Positions 33,801 to 45,753 of a stretch of 64,000 nucleotides of DNA are shown here, piece after piece (within the stretch, counting starts at the first letter, position 1; every line of letters starts with the position of its first letter). This DNA comes from Casuarina equisetifolia. Lineage: Eukaryota; Streptophyta; Magnoliopsida; Fagales; Casuarinaceae. The position numbers and the translations under genes were made by a program. The notes under the pieces were generated by a model that was not told the DNA's origin, did no database searches, and was given only the letters and a program-made list of their open reading frames with translations. The stretch spans positions 24,689,491 to 24,753,490 of the forward strand of contig CM052361.1 of NCBI GenBank assembly GCA_028551475.1. Direction: 5' to 3'.

Positions 33801-34500
33801 TCAACTGTTACTGTTAACAACCTTTTCTCCTTCTTATTACGAACATCTAGAGTACAAAATAAGCTCACTAGAGAACTGGCCAGATTGCTATAGTACCCGT
33901 GTAGCAGCTGCGCAGTCTCACTTTCTCTACGTCAATCTCACAACTCAAACTCAGTTTTCTCTCTCCTGCTCTTAACTCTTAAAATCATCTAGGAAAGATT
34001 AAATGACAATATTGCCCTTATTCACCTATTCTAATCTAAATATGTTTGGGACATGAAAGTCATTTCAACTTCACTAAATATTACAAATTTCCAACACAAA
34101 CGAAAACCAACCATCGGTCACTAAAAGAGCATCCCAATACAGTCAAGGAATCTAAAAGTAAAACACTTAATATACAATAAAACTGAAGTTTTTAGATAAA
34201 GGGGATTTGTTGGCGGGGAGTGCTGACCAAAAAACCGAAGTTTTGCTCCCACAGGAAATAAAGTACATGAAAAAACAAAACCAAATAAGATAGCGAAGAT
34301 TTACCATGGAGGACATACGCAACCTTGGCAGAATCAGAGTAACGAGGCAGGGCAAACCCATGCTTCTCAAGAGAAAACTTGGCGGCACCGATATTCTTCT
34401 CACGCAGCATAAGGAGCTCGGATGGGGACCAGGCGTAGTGTGTACCACCAGTGACGTGATACACCTTCTTGGCGAACTTGGGAGAAAGGTCAAGCTCCAT
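30863..34500 (-). CDS. Legumin (11S globulin)-like double-cupin protein 1
   Basis: Three exons: 34,305-34,500; 31,830-32,550; 30,863-31,016. They join in frame to 1,071 nt, 356 aa, the length of the Arabidopsis relatives At1g07750/At2g28680. The N-terminal cupin (MELDLSPKFAKKVY ... AWSPSEL ... KVAYVLHGSGTAGI ... KKGDTIALPFGVITWWYN) is followed by a C-terminal cupin (VTYIVRGSGRVQIVGVDGR ... GYLFVVPRFFVVAKIAS ... EWFSIV), ending SKRTSDITFFPP. No signal peptide and no Asn-Gly processing site as in true 11S storage globulins, so probably a cytosolic, unprocessed vicilin/legumin relative of unknown biochemical role. Intron 1 (1,754 bp) is about 1 kb longer than in the paralogue, with inserted sequence at about 33,000-33,300 and 33,780-34,090. 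Confidence 0.92.
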
Positions 34501-34590
34501 CTCTTTTCTGTGACTTTCTAGAGAACCAAACAACAAAGAGAGAGAAAAGCAGAGAACAAATACATGCGTTAAGAGCGACTTCGAAAGGTG

Positions 34591-34598
34591 ATATATAG
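34591..34598 (-). promoter_or_regulatory. TATA box of cupin gene 1
   Basis: CTATATAT on the minus strand, about 95 bp upstream of the start codon, within a stretch conserved in cupin gene 2. Confidence 0.6.
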
Positions 34599-34604
34599 CC
34601 ATAA

Positions 34605-37600
34605 CAACGGTAACCAAGAAGCGGATGAAGGATAAGAACGAAGAACGCAGTGTTATCCATCCCATAGTGATTTATACTTGGAAAGTTGCACAACCCTTGT
34701 GCAGTGAGAATGATTTTCGTGTCGGCAATGATGACGGAAAGGTGAATGCGTTTGTCATGTCTTATGTTTCGCGTCCACTCATCTCTCTTTTTCATTTTCA
34801 AATACAAAACTCGTGCAAAATGTAAAATTATTATTTTCATTATTTTCATTATGTATAAAAAGTTTAAAATTTAAAATATTTAATTTAAAAGTTAATCAAA
34901 AATTGAAAACTCTTTTTATTTAAGCTTTATCTCAAAGATTTTATCTTTTAATGTAAAATTCTTTCATTTTGTATATATTCTCTTATATACACTAAGTATT
35001 ATTAAGCTCAAAGTCAGATAAATATAATAGAATCAACTTAGTTTAATATCATGTCAAAAAATCAAAAAGCTCAATGCAAAAGTTAATCCTATAACTAAAC
35101 ATATAGTCTTTCTTTCATTTAATTTTTATTTTATAAATCTTATCTTTTAGTATAAAATTATAAATTTTATCTTCTTAACTTATTAGTATAAATGAAAACA
35201 TATGTTACTATAATCGTTGTTTTGGGTTTAATCTAAATATTCTTTTTGAGGTAAAATAAATTCTAAATTGTGTAATAGTTTTGTTTCTAAAAGTAATAAG
35301 CCAAAGAAGAAAAATAATTTCATGAATGCAAATAAATGTCAAATTATTTGACATGACAAAGCAAATCTAAATAAATTCAGAAGAATTAAATTACAAATTT
35401 TTTATTTTTATGACACGACTATCATCACCTTGTTAAAACTTTTATAAAGGCTCAAAAGTATAAAGGTACATTCAAACTTTTATAAGGCTTATACACATAA
35501 GAATGCTTTAAGGGGGCCTCGAGACAGTGGGATTCAGTTTTCCACAATCATGCCCAATGAGCCATAGGGATAAAATGTGGCCTAGAGGAGGCCAAGAGAC
35601 GCAAGGATGCCCAGGGAAGGTTTTGGAAGCATATTGAGACCTGAAGAAGGCCGTAAACAGGAAGAAAAAAGCCCAACACTTTTCTTAATAAAGTTGGTAA
35701 TTGTTGCATATTGTTAATATAGGGGTTAATTATCCTTGTTATGTTAAGATATCATTTGAAAGAAGGAAATATAATCATTTTAATATAATATCAAAATTCA
35801 ATACAATTGTCCTAACTTTTTTCTAATAACTACAAAACATCTGAAATATTTTTGATAGATGTTGAAATTTAAAACTATGACCGGCTTTCAAAAAGTGAAA
35901 AAAAAAAAAAAAAGAGTAAGAAAAACTGGGATCGGTTTCTTTCCATCCCAGAAGGAGGCTGGAGTTCTGCTTAAGTTCTTTCTGCTTCACGCAATTCTTG
36001 ATGCTTGATAGAATCGCAATTGACCCAAATAAATCTAAATGTTCTTTTAATCTCATTTTTCCTGTTTCGTTGTAGAGTTCCTAAGCCATTTATAAGAATT
36101 TGCACAAAAAGCAAAGACATTGTCATTTCCAGAAGATTCAAATTAGTTACCATTTTGGTTGAGTTTAAATGACATGTCATTTTAAAAAATTCCTAACAAC
36201 ATGTTATTTTAATGGGACCTTAACAACATGTTATTTTAAAAGATGTAAAAAACATGTCATCTTAAAAACACCTAAATGGCATGTCATCTTATAATTGTAT
36301 GAATGAAAATGCCTTTTTCATATGTTAAGATGACCTCCTTTCTTAATTATTAGTTTTAAGACGGAAAAAAAATCATTTTAATGAAATATTAAAATTTCAT
36401 TCCCTTGTCCAAAACCACTTTCAGAAACAAACAAGCAACAAATTCATTTATGAACAAGTATCACAGAAAATTAAGGAAAAAAATAAAATTTTGATTTCAT
36501 TATTCCCCACAATCCAACAGAAAACGAAAGAATGTGTAAATTATAAATTCATACAACGTATGTAAATCATTTGCTAGAAAAAAAATAGATAAAAAGACCA
36601 CAAAGTACAAAAATGTTGACATGGAACTTCCATAGGTTCATCCATGCATTGTACATTAATTAAGCACTTGTTGAGACCTATGCCGTCCAGTTCTACAAAT
36701 TGTCTTAAGCCACTTAACAGTATTAATCCTCCATTATATGAAACAAATGTGAAATTACTCAACATGTCTGTATGATTCTTCTAAGATCGAAACTTACACC
36801 CAAATCAAGGTTGCATGCTTCAAAACTACAGAAACTAGTTCATCACAAAACTAGTCGAAACTAAAGCGGGGCTTTAGGCTATGATTACGTAACTTGCTTA
36901 TTTTGCTGCATCAGCTACTTCTGTAGTTTTAAGTTCTACTAGGCACTATGAGACATATGGCTTTAGCTGCATTCATAGGGAGTGATGGACATGAGTTACT
37001 AATGACTAGGCTTGAAAAGGGAAGCAAAGTAAAAAGATGCGAGTAATATTGAGCAACAACAAAATGAAGCCCCCACTAAGCTTACATGCCAATTAGCATT
37101 ATGTACAATGGAAGTCCGACTCAAAGCTTTCCATTGAGATTCAAATCATCCAAATATATAAAATTGATTTGTATAGAAATAAGTACCTTGAAGTCAGTTA
37201 AATCTAGGACTACATAATTTAGCAGCTTCTCCACAACCACGACATACCCACCTATACCATCAATCAAATGCATTAGAAAGAAGTAATGCACTTCACTTAG
37301 ATGTTGCAATTAGGACTGCAAAATAAGGCACTCAATGAGAAACATAATTTCTACCTAAGGATAAGTCATTGAACTTATATATGATGAGATTTTTCTACTT
37401 AATATCTTAAGGTTTTGGAATAAATTCTCATACTTTAATATAAATAGATAATCATATTCAAGAAGTCCGCATTTGAGACAAATAATAGCACCAAACTAAA
37501 AACTGCTAAACAAAATTCCAACTATGACTTGGTTTGTTTTACAACTTCTACAATAAAGAACCCTCACTCAAAAACAAAGGATATGCACAACCTGGACAAA

Positions 37601-37871
37601 CCCACGTTTCTCAAGAGCCAATATGGCCATACCCAAGAAAGATCAAACTATATATTTTCTTTTGCTTTTTAAAGGTAAATATATGCCTTAAATGGCATAT
37701 CATTTGAAAAAAAAAATCCTAAGAATACATCAATTTAATGTATTCTCAGCATATTATTTTAGAAAGATGTAAAGGACATATCATCTTAAAAACACTTAAA
37801 TGACATATCATCTTGCATAAATGAAATGTCTTCTTACATGTTAAGATATCCTCCTTTTTGTCATTACTTGT

Positions 37872-37915
<44 letters not shown>

Positions 37916-39346
37916 TTTTAATAAAATATTAAAATTTCATTCGCTAGTCCAAAATCACTTTCCTCTTGTCTTTTTTTTCTTTCTTATGTTTCACATTCTT
38001 TATATATATATATATATCAACATTTGAAAATTCATTTAACTAAGGTAATAAAATCATATGAAATAACAACTCTTACCAAATTGATCTTTCTATGCAAGAA
38101 GCACACAAAAATATCATTTCTAAAGTGAGAAAATGGTAATATTCTATTGATTATTTTTTCATAAAACCGTTTTAAAAACTTTAAAGTCATTAATCACACA
38201 TTTGGTTTCCTCCAATATATTTACTTTGTAAGCACAAGTTTTTGTGTGGAAAACTCTATAAAGAAAATCTTAAACTGAGAAACTTTCACCTTGAATAACT
38301 ATAGAACTACAACCTATTTATAGGTACATGACCAGGTATTACTTGTATGAACTTGCGTTTGCAATCATTTTCTTGTGAGCGAATGGAATGCGTTTATTGC
38401 TTTGTTAGATCATGTGATGCACATTTTGGTGCATAACCAAAACTAGAAAATCCAAGTATGTTTAGAGCTTTTTTACCATTACTTATCAAGATAAGCAATG
38501 CCAAAGAGATATATTAAGAATCACGATGATTGCAAATTAAGCCTCTCAATTTCTACTCCCAATCAATGAAGGTGCAGTAAGGTTAAGAGAAGGCTTGATG
38601 AAGTGCAAGCAAACTTGGGAGTACGAGGACGGCGGAGGATGGCGGAGGCTGTTGAAGGGCACAGTGACGGTCTGAGGAAGCCAAGAGGCACGATGAGGCC
38701 CAAAAGAATGTTTCGGAGGCATACAGAAGCATAATGAGAACCGAAGAGTGCCAATTTTTTAACTAGTAAATTTATTTGTTAAGATATATTTCTTTCTTAA
38801 TTACTGGATTTAAGGAAGGAAATATAATCATTTAATATGATATCAAAATCTCATATTTAATCCTAATGATTTATATTCCATGGGATGAATTGTGTGTTAA
38901 AAATAATAGTTGTATAACATTATATCTAGAATTTCTTTATATATATCTCTTGGGGTCTTCATATCAATTTAAAGAAAAGAAATTAGACTATTTTTTATAG
39001 ATTTTTAACTTCACTCCTTGAGGCAAAACCAAACAAGGATTCCAATAGACAAAACACTGATTGATGTGGACTTTCTCAAATCAAGAGAATAGGAGCACGA
39101 CCAACATCATGAAATCATCTGCTGACCGGAATAAGATGGAAAAACTATGCATAAGAAGTTACAGAGAAACAAAAAGCTAAATCCCGGAGTACTCACATAA
39201 GTGTCCAGAACCAAGCCTGCTTAACCAAGTCTACAGTTATAAACCAAGAACATAAACGAGAAAGAAAGCCTCAGAAACCTACTGCAAAGCTTCATGCTTT
39301 TTATTGGGGAGACCAGAAACCTAAGAAGATTATGCTAGTTTTTTGT
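34605..39346. other. Intergenic between the two cupin genes, with dispersed repeats
   Basis: No supported gene. Related segments lie at 36,186-36,430 and 37,683-37,965 (stretches with ACATGTCATCTTAAAAACAC-like units and ATTTTAATAAAATATTAAAA). Others are a GAGGCC-rich stretch plus AATATAATCATTT tail at 35,515-35,815 and again at 38,570-38,870. A partial member occurs at about 42,290-42,470. From about 39,010 the sequence is the 3' flank of cupin gene 2. Confidence 0.55.
37875..37912. repeat. (AT)n microsatellite
   Basis: About 19 AT dinucleotides; a second, shorter TA run lies at about 38,000-38,017. It sits inside one copy of the dispersed repeat (37,683-37,965). Confidence 0.9.
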
Positions 39347-41222
39347 TCAGTTTGGTGGAGGGAAGAAAATGGCATCAGAAGTCCTCTTTGATCGGAAAAG
39401 CTTCTCTGTCTCTGGTTCCACATTGAATGCAGCAGTGAGCACCTCGGGAGATAAAGCCTTCCATGCTGAAGTCCTGCCGGCTAAGTGAGTGAAGATTGGG
39501 CTGCCACAGGGAAGAAAAATCAATTAAATGAACAAAGCAATATAAGGAATTGAATTGGCTTTACTGCCTAGTTCTTGAGAAAGTGTCCATGGAGAAAATC
39601 TTACTTGGGGGTGGTGATGATGGAGAACCACTCCATGCCATCAGGAGAAGCAATCTTCGAAACAACAAAGAACCTTGGCACGATGAACAAATTGCCAGCC
39701 TTAATAGTTGTTTCCAGGACCCTGCGGCCATCAACACCAACAACCTGAACACGGCCACTTCCCCTGACAATGTAAGTCACCTGCAACGCCGAGTCACAGG
39801 AGAATCCAGGAGAGCACATGGCACCGCCATCCAACCTGACAAGGTCAGCTCCAAGCCCAACCTCACCAACCAAAGGAAGGTTCTTGGTGTTCAACACCAC
39901 AACCCTTCCACCCTTCACAATGTCCACATCCAATGGAGCCTCCTCACAGTTCAATGCCATGCCTTCCCGATGTTCCTTCTTCGGCTCAGGCATCTGAAAG
40001 CTACCATCAAGCTTGACAATTCCCTTGCCCGATTGCTTTCCAACAAGGTCCTTAACAACATTCTCTTCCAAGTCCCATGCTCGGCCCACGAACTCGAGTG
40101 AGAATCCAGTGAAGATCCCATTGGAACCCGTCAGGAAAAAGTCAGTAAACTCACCAGCTTTGTGAGCTTTTGCGGTGTCTCCTAAGAAGAGAACAACCAG
40201 CTCGGTGTCCTCTTTGTTGTACCACCATGTAACAACACCAAAAGGCAGGGCAATGGCATCACCCTTCTTAATTGCAATCACCTTCTCTTCTGATTCAGGA
40301 AGAACAATTCCAGCCGTACCGTTTCCTACAAAAAACAACAATCAAAGAAGAGAAATTTAATAGAGAACGTCAATTAAAGTAAAAGCGTGTTACAGACCCA
40401 ACCCATTTATCATAAGCTTAATGATTGGCGGTTTATGCTATTCTAATTAGCAAATTTACTGCAATCATCTTGAACCGCTTTGAACAGAACCAAACAATTT
40501 ATAAAAGATCAATCGAAGGAAGATAAGAACAGAACTTCAAATCATTATAAAAGATTTACTAACACCACGATAATGACAAGATTTGACTCCACCTACCCTA
40601 TAATGATAGTGGGTTGTGACTTTTGACCATGCCAGAACACCAGGCAAGCCTCAATGATCGTGGGTACCACGACACCAGAAGACCTTTCTTCTTTCCACTA
40701 CTTCAAGTAAAAGCCCCCATTTTTCAGTCTCATGGATTACCCCAAAAGAACCAGAAAAGTTTGTTGATGCAACAAAAGAATCGGAAAATCTACAGTCCTT
40801 TTCTAAATTTCGAAGTCCTGGCCTGCTATGAATACCTCGAAAACAGCGACGAAGTGGTTTGTTTTACAGATTACAACAAAGAATCCTTATCAAAAAACAA
40901 AAACTAATCATCGGAGATGATAAACAACATCCTTGATACATTCGATGAAGCTTACAGTAGAACATGCATCCACAAAAATTGAAGTACGTGAAAGAGAAAA
41001 AATCAAAGAAAATAACAAAGATATACCCTGGAGGACATACGCGACCTTGGCAGAATCAGAGTAACGAGGCAAGGCAAACCCATGCTTCTCAAGAGCCAAC
41101 TTGGCCGCACCAATATTCCCTTCACGCAGCATAGGGAGCTCAGCTGGGGACCAGGCGTAGTACGCACCACCATTGTCTCCATACGCCTTCTTGGCCAACT
41201 TGGGAGAAAGATCAAGCTCCAT
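39347..41222 (-). CDS. Legumin (11S globulin)-like double-cupin protein 2
   Basis: Exons 41,027-41,222; 39,605-40,325; 39,347-39,500, giving 356 aa with exon lengths (196, 721, 154) identical to gene 1. MELDLSPKLAKKAYGDNG starts the first cupin (AWSPAELPMLREGN, KKGDAIALPFGVVTWWYN). The second includes VTYIVRGSGRVQVVGVDGR and GNLFIVPRFFVVSKIAS, and the end is SKRTSDAIFFPPPN. No signal peptide; no NG cleavage site. ATG at 41,222 was chosen over an in-frame ATG at 41,237 because the family begins MELDLS. A tandem duplicate of gene 1, with flanks (3' from about 39,010; 5' to about 41,900) also duplicated. Confidence 0.93.
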
Positions 41223-41312
41223 CTTTTTTTCTCTCACTTTCTAGAGAACCAAACACCCAAGAGAGAAAAGCAGAGAAAGAATAGATGCGTTAAAAGCGAC
41301 TGCCCAAGGTGG

Positions 41313-41320
41313 TATATATA
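41313..41320 (-). promoter_or_regulatory. TATA box of cupin gene 2
   Basis: TATATATA about 95 bp upstream of the start codon, matching gene 1 in position. Confidence 0.65.
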
Positions 41321-42608
41321 GCCGTCGGGAGGCCACTAACCCAAGGATGCTGATGAATTTTATTCCATAACAAAAGCATCCAAAGATTTGAAGAAGGATA
41401 AGGCCGAAGAAAACGTAGTTAATATCATCACGATTTCTACTTCCCGAGTGGCAGAACCTCTCTCAGAGTGGATCGTGGGTCCGGTTAGCTCGCAATCCCG
41501 ACACGTCGCCGGTGTTTGTACGTTGAGATGGTCCGTAGGCAGTGACGGAGAAGTTCACAAATTTCGCATTCTCTAATAGCTCTTTTTTTTTATTATTCGA
41601 AATTCACACAAAGTTTAAAATCAGTCTATAATTTGATCTTATGTCAAAAAAAATTTAAGAATTTCAAAATAATTAAAAATATGATATAGTATTTTTTATT
41701 TTCAGAGAGAGATATGAATAAAAATTTGTAATGAATTTTTTTTGAAACAAATACCTTCAAACTCATAAACTAAAACCAAAAAGTCTAAATTTGAATAGTT
41801 TACTACTAAGCTAATAGGTGATTGACATCCAAGGAAATGTTGAATATGAAACTTGATAAGCCATTTCTCATAGCCAATAAAAGTATTACTCTAATAACTT
41901 TTAAACTAATTCAACCATTCGTGATAAGAGTCTTGGATTAATTGAATCATTAAATGATCTTTGAGATAATTGAATTTTAGAAGATTAACTAATCTTATAC
42001 CTTTGAGTAAGTTAATAATCATGATTGCCAAATTGTGACGGATCTTATTACAAACAGTTTTGATGAATGTCTTTATTGTTAATATCTTATTATAGAATTA
42101 ATCTAAAGTAACAATTAATTTCAAGAAATAGAGTAAACCTTTCTAATTAGATATCAAAACATATATTTAAACCTTTATAAAAATCGCATACAATATCAAA
42201 AATTTTCTAATACAGTGTCAATTTTTATAAAGGTTCAAATAAGGTAAAGACAAATGAAATAGCCTAGATGAAGGATAATTTCAGAAAAGCCTACATGATG
42301 CTCGGTTTTCGAATGGCTCAAATGATAAATCATTACGAAGAGGCTTAAAGAAGTTATAATTTTGGGTGGACTCCATGACATGCCATTTAAGAAAGGCCCA
42401 AACAATATATGGATAAAAGCATGTCATTTCAAAATCTTTTTAATATAATACCTTTTTTTACAAAGACCAGATAGGGTAAAGGCAAATGAAATTGCTTAAA
42501 CTTATTACTATACCATAAAAAATAAGGGAAGACCAAACAGGAAAATTTATTAGAGTTGCTTGATGTCTCCGTCCTCATCAAGCCGTCACAAAATTGAAGG
42601 GTATGCTC

Positions 42609-42842
42609 CTACAGAGCAGCATCATGATGCTCCTTCTTCGGTGGTGCTTTGGGGATGTAGGTTGAAGGATCGCTTGACGATGGTGGAACAGGGGCCTTCT
42701 CTAAATGACCTGGGTCGGGGGTTGGTCCCTTGTCAAACTGAGGAGAGGGAGGAGGTGGTGTAGCATTTTCAGCTCTGACGCTCATGATCATAACCAGTAG
42801 TACAGAAGCAACCGCGAGATGCCTGATTTGGAGCTTCGCCAT
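42609..42842 (-). CDS. Small secreted proline-rich peptide precursor
   Basis: 77 aa from the second in-frame ATG (42,842). It starts MAKLQIRHLAVASVLLVMIM, a clear hydrophobic signal peptide with likely cleavage after SVRA, followed by a mature part of about 50 residues rich in Pro (ENATPPPPSPQF, GPTPDPGHLEKAPVPPSS) and a charged end PPKKEHHDAAL. The upstream frame to 42,932 is less likely because the signal peptide would be internal. ACAAATA on the minus strand near 42,878 is a possible TATA box. Pro-Pro and Ser/Thr-Pro sites suggest hydroxyproline glycosylation (AGP- or extensin-like), or a peptide-hormone precursor; I do not recognise a known family. Confidence 0.65.
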   Translation of the reverse strand: MAKLQIRHLAVASVLLVMIMSVRAENATPPPPSPQFDKGPTPDPGHLEKAPVPPSSSDPSTYIPKAPPKKEHHDAAL

Positions 42843-45640
42843 GTCTTTAATGCTTGTGGGCAATTTAGACGAAGAACAGATAGCTGGTATTTGTAGCCGA
42901 TGTTGTACCGCCGTGGCGTCCCGTGAAATCATAAAGAAACATGGACTTCGTCCGGGGCAATCGCCGATGACACAGCGTGGCGGCAGGTTGTCATCAAGAA
43001 AAGCTCAAAATAATGGTAGAAAATCAAGCTCCACCATGTCTTGAATTGTGGACCATATCTTCATATACCAATTCAACCCAAATAGTTTAGGTTGATCGTA
43101 TTGAACGGTTATGTTTGGAAATTTTTCAATTTGAATGATACAATTTCATTAATTGAGCGGAAAATGCTACTTCCTTGAAAGAATTTGTACATATGAATTT
43201 GTGAATGACCTATCCTTATTTGATGAATACATGGCCCTCTATATAAGTTCTTACCTTTTGTTTCTAGATTTGCCGATGAGATGGAAACTTAGGTCCGATT
43301 TACGTACTTTGTATTGTTAGAGAGGTTGATGGGGCATTTAGGTTCTTCCTTATAGATTTGACCTTGCCAGTTAATGGGTGAGATAAGGATGTTACAAGTT
43401 GATAAGAAAAACTTACATTCAGAAGATATGAGCCGTAAGTAATATTTAAATGTAAAAAAAGTTCTTCTAAATAATTAGTTAATTTTTAAATTAGATTTTG
43501 AACTTATTTAATATAATATTATAATCTTGATTGACCATTATAATTTTTATTTAATTTTGAACCTTTAAGATATGCTTGATATATAGAAAAATGTCCATTC
43601 CACTTTTTCAACCTTGAACCCACAAGCAAATAAGTGCAATCATGTATATTTCTTAGGATGAGTCACATGTATTGCAATTATGTGCATTAGTAGACTATTT
43701 TTTTTTTTCTTTTGGGATCAGTTTATAAAAAAGGGGAATACCTTAAAGGATTTAATATGTTAACATATTGACAATATAGAACATAACAAAATTTAACACA
43801 CTTTCTCACCCAAGCAAGAGAACATTTCTTACAAGAATCCATCAAATCCCCAAGCAAATAAGTGCTTTATTTAAAATTTAAATTTTAATATCATATTCTA
43901 AAGTTCATTTCCTCTCATAGTATAAAGTTTAAGTATATGGACAGTGTGACACATATTAAATATATATTTTCTTAAAAAAAAACTACGATATATTTCTTAG
44001 AGAAAACCGTTGAAGAATTTGGTCTAGATCTTACAAACAACTTAGTTGGAGTAAAGTGAAACTTCAAATGAAGGAAAACTAAAAACTTAACATCCAGGAG
44101 TAACCTACGGAGAACTACCTAAAATATACAAGCTATAGTCAAATACTATCACCTTTCCATGGAAGTTACAATTGCAGCTAGGGTTCTTTGGAAAATTGGA
44201 CTGTTGATTTGGATTGGTGGGTAAAACCTTTGGCTTAAGGATCTGGAAATTTCCATCGATTACCTTGTTGAACGAATACATGCCATTATAACGAGCAAGA
44301 CCGTGAAGCCAAGGTCTACAGATGGAACCTAGCTTAGTGGTAAGCTAACATTTCCACAATTATTTATTGCTACATCAAATGTCAGTGTTATGATAACTAA
44401 TTTGGATGAATACATTAAAAAAAAAAAAAAGGAAGGTAGTTGGCACACGTAAGGAATCGTGCAAATCCAATGGAAGTAGGGTTTCTGTGTAATCAATTAA
44501 TGAGATATATATAATTGGGCTTATAATTCATATCCTTCTCACCTTCAGCCTGTTTTAACAAAAGATCTACACCCAAAATTCTCATTTATTGGGCTTATTT
44601 ACCTAGATTTTTACAATACAAACATTTGAACTGGGCTACGTAAATGGGCCTACAACAATTTCTTCTTCCAGCAAAATGTTAGAATTTATGAGTTTAATTA
44701 ATAAAGACTGGTTGTTTTTTCTCCCCAAAACTAACTTCTTATAATAACATTTTTTGTTATATATAAAGAGAATACCACGATAATTTATATAATATAACAT
44801 AGATATTGTTTTTAATATGCTATTTTGTCTAGTATTTCCTTCTTTTAAGTTTGACTTCAAATATTTTTTATTTTTTTATGTGAAACTATTATCTTGTACA
44901 TATTTCTTCACATGTCAAGTGTCATTAAGTTTAAAATCGTATAAAGTGGAGCATATTTAAAATAAGCTATAATATAATGTAAAAATTCTTAAAGCTTAAT
45001 TTAAAAATTAACTTAAGAGTTAAAAAGTTATTTTTAAAAAAATTTATCTCAAAAATATTTTTTTTTTATTTGAGACTTTTGTCTTGTACTTATTAAAGAT
45101 ATTACAACATATATAATTTTTATCCAAAAATGAAAGGGTATACTTAAACACATACTTTGATATTACATTAAAATTATAGATTAATTCATAAAAATTATAC
45201 ATCTTTCTCTCATAAAGTCAATTGTAAAAAAAAAAAATCATATTTTTTATGAAAGGATGATAGTCAAATGGGATTCACTATTTTCATCGGTAAATAAAGA
45301 AATCTTTTGGAGATATCTCTTGGCTCAGACTAAGGAGGTTTTGGCCCACGAGTCCACCACATCAGTGGTTTGACACCTCTCCCTCCACTTCATGTATGTA
45401 CGTCTACTAAAAAAAAAAATAATAATAATAATAATAATATAATAATAAATCTATATATATCTAAAGAAATGGTTTGCCTAGATCCTTGCCAGAAACAAAC
45501 AGAGCCTTAGTTAAAAACCAGTTGCGTTCGGGAAAGAAACCAGGACTGTATACAAAACCTTGACTAGAGGGCCGAGCAACAGCCATCATCAAATTAAGAC
45601 AGCAATAAATGCGTAAAGTATAGTAACGTAGTCTCCTCTT
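42843..45640. other. Intergenic upstream of NDX
   Basis: AT-rich. One unexplained open stretch of about 59 codons on the minus strand (44,157-44,333) contains CRPWLHGLARYNGMYSF and may be a decayed exon of an unrecognised gene. Nothing else supportable. Confidence 0.4.
45419..45447. repeat. (AAT)n microsatellite
   Basis: A run of AAT/ATA trinucleotides directly upstream of the probable NDX promoter. Confidence 0.85.
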
Positions 45641-45753
45641 TCTTCGAGCAAGCCTGTAACTTCTTAATTCCGGAACGCCTGCGAATTTCTCTTGTTGCTC
45701 TGTTCTCTAATTTGGTTTTCGAAGCTCGTCGAGACGGACCGTACAGTTCCTAG
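45640..45753 (+). other. NDX: Probable 5'-UTR exon of NDX
   Basis: CT-rich, relatively GC-rich sequence resembling a leader. A possible donor after TTCCTAG (GTCAGT, 45,754) would splice over about 2.46 kb to the acceptor at 48,211, ten bases before the NDX start codon. Inference only; transcript start unknown. Confidence 0.4.

Noticed and set aside
35823-37309. Several short minus-strand frames (60-77 codons)
   Set aside because: No family similarity, no splice logic connecting them, AT-rich composition.
39550-40101. 183-codon plus-strand frame
   Set aside because: Antisense to exon 2 of cupin gene 2, which is fully supported.
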